Made by a program: the position numbers and the translations under genes
Part shown: positions 57,301 to 64,000 of the stretch, piece by piece
How positions within the stretch are numbered: position 1 is the stretch's first letter
Layout: every line of letters starts with the position of its first letter
The notes under the pieces: model-generated
Seen by the model: only the letters and a program-made list of their open reading frames with translations
Database searches by the model: none
What the model was told of the DNA's origin: nothing
Assembly (NCBI GenBank): GCA_942486035.1
Contig: CALNXK010000023.1
Span: forward strand, 1,237,501-1,301,500
DNA length: 64,000 nucleotides
Direction of reading: 5' to 3'
DNA from: Porites lobata
Taxonomy: Eukaryota; Cnidaria; Anthozoa; Scleractinia; Poritidae

Positions 57301-60300
57301 TATTAGCTTATCATCTTGTTGTTTTTTTTTACTTGATCAGCTTGCATACTTTATTATTTTAATAAAGTAAAGAATGATCCTTGCATTTGTTAACTCAATG
57401 TATGCAATTGCATAAGAGAAGCCTGAATGAATGAATGCTTTATTAGCTACTACTGAAAATTAATTTTTGGTTTAGGCATCAAGACAGGAAAATGTATTCA
57501 AGCAGATCGTGGTACACCCAGGAAAAATGTCTGTGAGATTTACTCATGGTGTCCAGTTGAGCTTGATATTCTGCCAATGCCAAACTTCAACCTCACGTAA
57601 GATCCTTTAAATTAACTCTTTTAAGTCCCAATAGTGACCAACATCAATTTTCTCCTAACAGTATCCATACAATGTCAAGAGATTAGGTTACGAGAATTAA
57701 TAAAATGATCACCTAAGGGAAAATGCCTTGATCTTTTATCAAATTCTCTCAACTCATTCTTTAAGGAAATGTATAGAGATCAGTTTGGAGAATTTGTACA
57801 TGTATATTGGGGCCCAAGGGGTTAATAGCATTTTTTTCATGTACCTTATTCTAGGAGATAACACTCCATAAAATTAATAATCTAAGGTGTTGGAAATAAA
57901 CGCAAATCAACACACATTTAGTGGAAAACAACTTTTATTGTTCCCTATTGTTTCTCTACAGAAAAGGAGACCCTCTTTTGAAAACGGAAGATTTTACAGT
58001 GTTGATAAAAAACAGTGTCCAGTGGCCAAAGTTTAAGGAGTCGGCGTATGTACTAATTCACTTAAGAAATGTTCCTGTAATTTATATTTTATCAAATGTC
58101 TTGATACTTATGGTGATGGTGATTATCTGTGGTAGTGAAATAATGCAGGGCCAGGCAAAATGTAGTGCTACATTGCTCCAACATATGCAATAGACCATTC
58201 AAAGTTTTTTTCAACTTTTGACATGGAAAAGTTAGGGAAAATCCATCAACACCACTGGAAAGAGCCCCTGTAAATTAGTAAAACTGCCAAGTTTGAATGT
58301 GATTTGTTGAAAACTAATGAAGAAATAGCTTCCAGTGTGCAAAGAAAGTAGTGTCCAATAGCCCGGGGCTAGTGGATTTGGCTATTGGGCTAGCAAATTC
58401 TGTTCTTAACTTGCCCGACGGGCAAGTGAAGTATTTTGAGGAATTCAACTGACAGAAGAACTGTGAAATCAATTCTGCTCATCAAAAAATTTTGGGGGCT
58501 AGTTGAAATGACGTTTGGGCTAGTAAATTTTAGCTTCAGCTTGCCCTGGGCATGCTACAAAAATTATTACTTTCTTTGCACCCTGGCTTCTCAAAGTCAC
58601 AAAATGTTACAGACGTTTGTATGGTGGGGAGGGGGGGGGAGGGCACCATACAAATATCTGTAAATTTTTGCAACTGCCCAGAGCCATATCTTTGCTTACT
58701 AAGGATGTATCACTTTCAAAAATGGCAATTTCACTAATTTTACTTAAGGCACTTTTTCCAGTGGTGTCGATGGATTTTCCCTAGGTGGTCCATGTCGAAA
58801 GTTGAAAAAACCTTGGAAGGGTTCTATATAGTCTGGGATGGTGCAGCATGGTGGAATAACCCATTGGGCAAATATAAGGATTGCAGGGTGAGATTGTAAG
58901 ATCTTATCTGTAGCTCACCCATTTTGAAACAGTTATTGGATGAGGTTTTTGTGATATCCAGAATAATCAAGGTAGAGGTGTAAGTGTTTGGTCTTGGCTG
59001 ATAACACTTACAAAGACCTTGATTACTTGGAATATAATAAAAACTGAATCCAATAATCATTTTTATGATACATTGTTTTGAAGAAAATAAAAACAAAATT
59101 ACACTGTTGCATCAAACACAATTCAACAGTACTGTTAGAAATCGTGCATTGAACACTCATAGCAGCCTGGAGGTAAGTCAGCTACCTGCTAGTTGTTAAC
59201 TAGCTTCCCTCCCCCCATACCCCAGATAGGAATGATTAAGACTATAAATAAAACGTCTCAAGCTGAGGTCAGCTCTAACAATGCAGTTTACAATCAGTCC
59301 TGCAGGGGCAAATTTTTAACTAGCCTCCCACGCAAACGTTCTTAGGGGTTCGTCACGCGTTCCTGCCCCACGAACGTCTGCTGACTTGAGTGGAAAAAAA
59401 CGTAGACCAATCACAGCAGACTTCCAGATCTGGGAAGTGCACTTTGGACCCGGATAAATTTCGCGCTTGACTTTATAGCTACAGAAAAGATCAGAAAGGT
59501 CTCATTAAAGGTAAAGACCTTACAGTTTTAGAACAAACTACTCAGTTAACTCACAAGCGTTCTTACTAGTGGCTACCCTCACAATCTCATTGAAAAAATT
59601 ACCTTGGAGGTTAAATTTGCTGAATGGAAGTTGGCTTTACTACAAAACAATAACGTGTGAAAAAAAATTCTGCCTTTTGTTCAGTCTTACAAGGTAACCC
59701 CACTGTTGCATCACCCAAAGAACAACTTAATGAGCATAATGAGCAAACAACATCTAATCCAGCCTTTACAGAGATACAACAACCCATCACTTATCTCCTA
59801 GATTTTTGTCTGGAGCAAAAACCTTTGGTCACGTATCACACTCTACAGAGCTTGTACGTATGTGTTTGGCTTGTCAACACTTTGACTTCAACAGAGCCGA
59901 TTGGATCTCCGATAATCTACATGTGATCTCCAGCTGATATTTGCGAACAATGGGAAAGGAATTTGTCTTTCAGTACAGCAGACGTTCGTGGGCCAGGAAC
60001 GCGTGACGAACCCCAAAGAATGTCTGCTTGGGAGGCTAATTTTTAACAGGCACTGAGGGTATCTTTCTGATTGGGGTTCCAGGCTTATCCTTTGAATTGA
60101 AATTTTTCTTATACTATGTAGTTGACATTTTAAAGATGTTCTTATAAAGTTTGGTTTGTTCTGAAATACCTGTGTCAACAATGCTAGTTTCAGCCAATTT
60201 AAGGCACTTTTGGAGACAATGTAATGAAACTGTGAAAGGGTGGTTGAGTATGATCGTCCGGGTGAACATGGTCACTGTCAACAACAACAGTCCTATTCAG

Positions 60301-63300
60301 GACTACATTCACCTGGATGCTCATGCTCAACTGACTTATGACAATGTAACGAGTTTCAGTCAATAATATAAATAGCTCAAAAAACAGCTGATATCATCCT
60401 AAACTGACCTTTTAACTGTAGTTTCTAACAAAATAATTGGTGGGTTAGAGGTGCTTTTAGGTATACAGAAAGGTACTGTAGTGTGTGTGTGTGTTGGGGG
60501 GGGAGGTGTTCCTTTGGCATGTGCTCTTTCAGATCCTCAGATATGTTATTTTTGGCAATCTGGCAGAATTTTGCATTACAGATGCCATCACTACAACAGT
60601 TAAATTTTTTTGGTGATTTAACACAATATTTTTCTCATCTGGGCTCCCTCTTTGAACCTTATTTTTTAAAATTAATTAATTAAGTTATTGTTTTATTTAA
60701 AATTAATATTGCTTGCATCTTTGTCTCACAGGCGAAATATTCCACCCAATAAAAAGGAATCTTATCTAAAGAGTTGTACTTATAACCCTAAGACTGACCC
60801 TCTCTGCCCGATTATCAAGCTGGGAACCATCGTTAAAGAAGCAGGGGAAGACTACAAGAAACTGGCTTATAAGGTAAAAGAAAATGTCTTAAGCACCAAA
60901 ATTTGTGTAATTTATAAGATCCCCTGGTGGAGATAGGGCTGCTGCAAATGAGGTTGGTGTTTTCTCTTTTTTCATGTTGTTTTTCATTATTATTTTCTCT
61001 TTCTCTCTTCAGGGCGGTGTAATGGCCATTATCATTGACTGGGATTGTGATTTTGATCCTTTAACTTATTCTTGTCAGCCCAAGTACTCATTCAGAAGGT
61101 ATTTATTATGGTACATATAAAGCAGTTCCTAATAAATTTGCATGTACAGTCTAAGCTATTCAAGAAACATATCAATGTTTTACTATAGGACTGATGTTAT
61201 TAACCTTAACTTGATCCATACTTCAATGTTGATTTGTTGTGTTTATCTTTCTCGTTTTTTAGACTTGATGATGCTAATGCTGCAATTGCTGCTGGGTATA
61301 ATTTCAGGTATCTAATCAGCCTGAGCAAGGGCAAGTTCTAGCAGGCTTTATAACTTATTTGTGTTTTACTGGAGTTGGCATTGATTTCTATTATTTTTAT
61401 CTGCAGCAAATTTCGATACGTTTTGTTCATATTCTCTTTTCCAAGATATGCCAGATACTATGAAAAGGATGGCAAGTTACACCGAACCTTATTCAAAGCT
61501 TATGGAATTCACTTTGACGTTATGGTTTATGGCCAGGTAATGAACATTATGTGACTGGCTACAAAATTGCATGCCATTTTTTCAAGAAACAAATGTTACT
61601 TGTTTACACATGTTTACCAGTACCTGATCAAATTACATGCACGTGCTTCAAGTTCTGATCGGTTTGTAAGCCATGTTCTGCTATGAAAGGAGCCAGATTT
61701 TCCAAAAGTTTCTTCTAAAACCAGTTTTCTGTTTGGTACTTCCTTGAAATTGCCTGCAATTCTTTGTGCATATGATAATTTGTTGCTTGTATACACGATA
61801 ACTTATTAACTACATTAGCTATTAAATGTAAAGTTGTGGGAAGTTTAGCAGGACCTTGGCTGATCATTTTTTTCCCACAATAAAAAATTTACAGCATTCA
61901 GAGGCCTCAATAATGAACGATTATTCCGTATATTTTATTCTCATGCTGTATGTTTTCTTTTTCAGGGTGGTAAATTTAGCGTTGTACCATTATTTGTCAA
62001 TATAGGCTCTGGTCTCGCTCTTTTAGGAATCGTAAGTTGATATTTTTTACTACAAAGTTCTCTTGGCGTCCATGAATTACACCCATTTGCTCTTCAACAG
62101 TTTTCAGATGTATATCTAGACTGCAAACCACTTTCTTGTTCTGTTTGTTTTTTCCAGGCAACAGTGTTGTGTGATATAGTTGTACTATATGTAGTAAAAC
62201 GAAAGTCATACTACAGAGAGAAAAAGTACCAGTATGTTAATGATCCAGATGAAAGCGGGTCTGAGGTAAGAAAGCTCAGTAAGCGGGGGTGGGGGGGGGG
62301 GGGGGATGTTGGAGGTGGGGTAGACTGCGAACAGCCTCATATTTTTCTTTTGAATCACCGTAGACCGAGAGCACGCGTGAAGGGTGAGCGGCTTTGCCGC
62401 AAGGAACGAGGGGAAACCTCTCCTCCTTTTTCCATTAATTTGCATAATTTACTTTTTTGCTTGCCGCTTCTGGCTCTGGGGAAAGAAAGACGACCACTCG
62501 CAGTATAGAGGTAGGGGCAGGGGTTCCAAATCGCCTGCCTTCAGTTTCTCCTGGCTCCTGCCCCTTTTTCTTGGCTTCCTCCCTTCAGCCTTTTTTCGAT
62601 TGCGCAATATTGAGCACTTTTGCGGGATTTCCCTCTATTTCTCCCGCTTCCCACCCTTTTGGAACTCCCACTAGCTTGCGAGCAAGCTCTCCATCTGGGG
62701 GAGTCACGAGAAGTCACGCGAGTACAGCATGCGAAAGGAGACACGAGTTTTGCCAGCAGGTTAATCTCCCACCTACCCCCTTTTCCTCTCCCGTTCCCTG
62801 AACCCATCCCCACCTATTCTTCCGGGCTCCGACTACCATGTCCTCCCCCACTCAGTGATAATGGTTCAATAAAAGCGGCATTACACAATTCACCTTAACT
62901 CAGATGTTAACCTCCTCCTGTTGACAAAACATCAATCACTCCTGTGCGGGACTGATCAAAATACTATTCAACCTATTTACGACCTGACTTCCGGGTTCAA
63001 ACCCTATACAGCGATGTCATAATCATTACTGTGAAGCACATTCCATGTGGCTGATCTAACGAGACACGGTGAGAAAGACCGCAAAAGTAGGCTGATGTGT
63101 ACCTCATGCCCTGTTCTGATGTCATGTCGCTGATGCCAAAAGAAGTAAAATCACTCTTGAGAAAGATATGTTTTTCAGTCATTGACACAGGCAACTCAGA
63201 AGATACAATCATCGTCAAAAGTGTTGGGAAGGTTGCTTTTTCACCTCCTTTTTTCCTTCTTCTTCTCGCCCTGGCCCAATGCTGAGCAAAACGTTAACGT

Positions 63301-63979
63301 TTTGCGCCTAATTGTTCTGTTACATCCCAACATTGAATATGGGGGACGGGGGATATTTAGCAAAAGAGAAACTCTCTTTTTTGAGGATTAAAATGGACCT
63401 CCGTTAAGTTTTACAACCTTCCCAACTACTTCTGTCTGTGATTGTAGCCTGCTAACAAGCTCTACGATTACCCCCAAATAGAGAGCTTGCTCGCAGGATA
63501 CTCGAGAAAAAAATCCGAGTACTCCAAACAGAATTCTAACCTATGACCTTCTGGTTACTCTCTCAGACCGTTCTGGTCGAGAGGGTTAGCTGTTAGGGCG
63601 AAACTGAAGGGATACCCAGCTTGCCTAGTTCAATTCCCATTTTGTAAGATGCTATTGAGAATATTCTCTCAGAGGATGCGTATTTAAGTGGTTGTTGTAG
63701 TTCAATTTTATCCGCTACCCCAAATTTAACTTTCCTTTGTTTTTAATGTATAATCGTACATAGCCATACCAAAAGTCGAACGAAAACTATAATTAAATTA
63801 TCTTATTTATGTATTGTGTGAACAAACTGTAAAATTGATAATTATTTTCTGGCAAAATCAAACTGAAACTAGTTTAGTGTTGTACTAAATTGAACTTTTT
63901 CGTTTCCATTATTTTTTAGAAATCACAACTGCTTCACACAGGACCTTCAATGCGAAACTCAGGTTATCGAACAGAATAA
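51306..63979 (+). CDS. P2RX4: P2X purinoceptor, P2X4-like (12 exons, 421 aa)
   Basis: A trimeric, ATP-gated cation channel of plasma or lysosomal membrane. Exons: 51306-51442, 56171-56348, 57067-57214, 57476-57596, 57962-58045, 60732-60873, 61013-61098, 61263-61307, 61446-61536, 61966-62031, 62158-62265, 63920-63979. All junctions are GT-AG and phase-matched; total 1266 nt. TM1 lies at about 34-51 and TM2 at about 352-380. All ten ectodomain cysteines are present. ATP-contact residues are conserved: K68 and K70 in TKVKG, Thr in DFTVLIKN, NFR (312-314) and K331 in TLFKAYGI. The N-terminal TxK site (T18, K20) and the C-terminal YxxxK trafficking motif (YREKK) are kept. VLCDIVVLY and YYREKKYQYV point to P2X4. 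The twelve-exon layout resembles the vertebrate genes. Confidence 0.96.
52830..53135. repeat. Inverted-repeat element with GGGCTATTAACTC and TCCACCTAGTTGG parts
   Basis: Contains agcctgaatgggctctgagt facing actcagaggccatgagggc, and gtaaaatccacctagttgg facing ccactagttggattttacc. Probably a composite of two fold-backs. Boundaries uncertain. Confidence 0.5.
53186..53451. mobile_element. 266-bp MITE in P2X intron 1, copy A
   Basis: Ends acaaccagtagcaaaa and ttttgcaactggttgt form 16-bp terminal inverted repeats with one mismatch. Left flank ends ct and right flank begins ct, a possible 2-bp duplication. Open frames across it are not conserved coding. Confidence 0.82.
54866..55131. mobile_element. 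266-bp MITE in P2X intron 1, copy B
   Basis: Same length, orientation and sequence as copy A, with four substitutions seen by eye. Ends acaaccagttgcaaaa and ttttgcaactggttgt are perfect 16-bp inverted repeats. Flanks end ag and begin ag. Confidence 0.82.
55825..56085 (+). mobile_element. tRNA-derived SINE just upstream of P2X exon 2
   Basis: A-box tagcttagtcgg (55832-55843) and B-box ggttcgattcc (55877-55887), then a body with ctcagggtcttaaaa, ggtactgcccttgc, gcaaatggctagaccc, gactcggatgacc and cataaaatggcggcccc. The closest relative in this window is at 32560-32800. Better preserved, so probably younger. Confidence 0.85.
56171..61536 (+). CDS. P2RX4: P2X exons 2-9: extracellular ATP-binding domain
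   Basis: Exon 2 has YEKGYQE (just after TM1), SAVTTKVKG and VWDSSDYIVPPE. Exons 3-4 form the cysteine-rich head with six cysteines (GKC, VIC, SDC, GKC, NVC, SWC). Exon 6 has LKSCTYNPKTDPLCPI, exon 7 GGVMAIIIDWDCDFD and SCQPKYSFRRLDD, exon 8 AGYNFR and exon 9 KLHRTLFKAYGIHFDVMVYG. Disulfide pairing is expected to follow the family pattern. Exon 9 has a second possible acceptor 39 nt upstream (see findings). Confidence 0.94.
58191..58829. mobile_element. Fold-back element with about 100-bp arms
   Basis: Left arm includes cttttgacatggaaaagtta, gggaaaatccatcaacacca and ctggaaagagcccctg; the right arm includes tttttccagtggtgtcgatg, gattttccctaggtgg and catgtcgaaagttgaa as its complement. The inside carries two related units (gggctagtggatttggctat and gggctagttgaaatgacg). 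Confidence 0.7.
58930..59062. repeat. Fold-back element, about 60-bp arms
   Basis: cagttattggatgaggtttt through aatcaaggtagaggtgtaag faces aacacttacaaagaccttga through aactgaatccaataatca. Arms are about 75% complementary around a short loop at 58990. Confidence 0.6.
59321..60038. mobile_element. 718-bp Mutator-like MITE with exact 9-bp target duplication
   Basis: Left end tagcctcccacgcaaacgtt, then gttcgtcacgcgttcctgcc; right end ggccaggaacgcgtgacgaa then tgtctgcttgggaggcta. Flanked by exact atttttaac at 59312-59320 and 60039-60047. It is the longest member of the family seen here and has no transposase frame. Located in P2X intron 5. Confidence 0.9.
61966..63979 (+). CDS. P2RX4: P2X exons 10-12: second membrane segment and cytoplasmic tail
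   Basis: Exon 10 (61966-62031) codes GGKFSVVPLFVNIGSGLALL, the pore-lining start of TM2. Exon 11 (62158-62265) codes VLCDIVVLYVVKRKSYYREK and the YREKK endocytic/stabilising motif. Exon 12 (63920-63979) adds a short tail KSQLLHTGPSMRNSGYRTE before TAA 63977-63979. The tail is short like P2X4 and lacks any long P2X7-type ballast. Confidence 0.93.
62266..63919 (+). other. P2RX4: P2X intron 11 (1.65 kb)
   Basis: Starts with a G-run (62285-62304, mostly G) close to the donor and continues with a GC-richer, C/T-rich stretch to 62.9 kb. Open frames on both strands here come from that composition. No repeat family shared with the rest of the window was noticed. Confidence 0.5.
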
Positions 63980-64000
63980 GATAGAACAGCGTTAATCGTG

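Larger units (their letters stand above)
58046..60731 (+). other. P2RX4: P2X intron 5 (2.7 kb)
   Basis: Almost wholly made of fold-back elements: 58191-58829, 58930-59062 and 59321-60038. A GT-rich tract with GGGGGG lies at about 60480-60510, shortly before exon 6. The donor GC|GTATGT at 58046 and acceptor tctcacag at 60731 join an Ala codon. Confidence 0.65.

Noticed and set aside
62164..62900. Several long open frames on both strands in P2X intron 11
   Set aside because: They begin inside or next to exon 11 or arise from G- and C/T-rich sequence free of stop codons; none has a family pattern.
1..64000. CRISPR array, bacterial operon or phage island
   Set aside because: No evenly spaced direct repeats with unique spacers, no operon-like gene packing; all genes are intron-split animal genes.

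Overview
The window is nuclear DNA from an animal. Genes are split by GT-AG introns, intergenic space is AT-rich, and many short fold-back elements and tRNA-derived SINEs are present. The repeat types and gene structures suggest a cnidarian, most likely a stony coral; the species cannot be told from the sequence. I rebuilt four protein genes exon by exon on both strands, and every exon junction keeps frame.

Layout: (1) 1-2.8 kb is repeat-bearing intergenic DNA with a telomere-like tract. (2) 3.5-12.7 kb, minus strand: a T-box transcription factor of the Tbx2/3 type, six coding exons, 527 aa, with a 6-kb last intron. (3) 12.7-25.9 kb is a gene desert with several fold-back transposons. (4) 25.9-43.7 kb, minus strand: a membrane-associated phosphatidylinositol transfer protein (PITPNM/RdgB), 18 exons, 1337 aa, with PITP, FFAT, DDHD and LNS2 parts. 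It also has an unexpected extra exon that gives a coiled-coil ending. (5) 46.2-48.9 kb, minus strand: a small coiled-coil gene of four exons and 162 aa that I cannot name. (6) 51.3-64.0 kb, plus strand: a P2X ATP-gated channel close to P2X4, 12 exons, 421 aa.

The gene products do not form one pathway in an obvious way. PITPNM proteins restore phosphatidylinositol at ER-plasma membrane contacts after phospholipase C signalling. P2X channels admit calcium in response to extracellular ATP. The T-box protein is a nuclear regulator. The most striking point is the linkage itself: the three recognised families sit together within 64 kb here, and their human members also share chromosomes (12q24, 17, partly 11q). 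This suggests a very old linkage group.

The rest is mobile DNA. There are non-autonomous DNA elements with clear target duplications (9 bp Mutator-like, 5 bp hAT-like, TA pogo/mariner-like), nested palindromes, a 98.5% identical 266-bp pair inside the P2X gene, and two telomere-like tracts that each lie at the core of a fold-back element. No CRISPR array, rRNA gene or intact transposase gene was seen.
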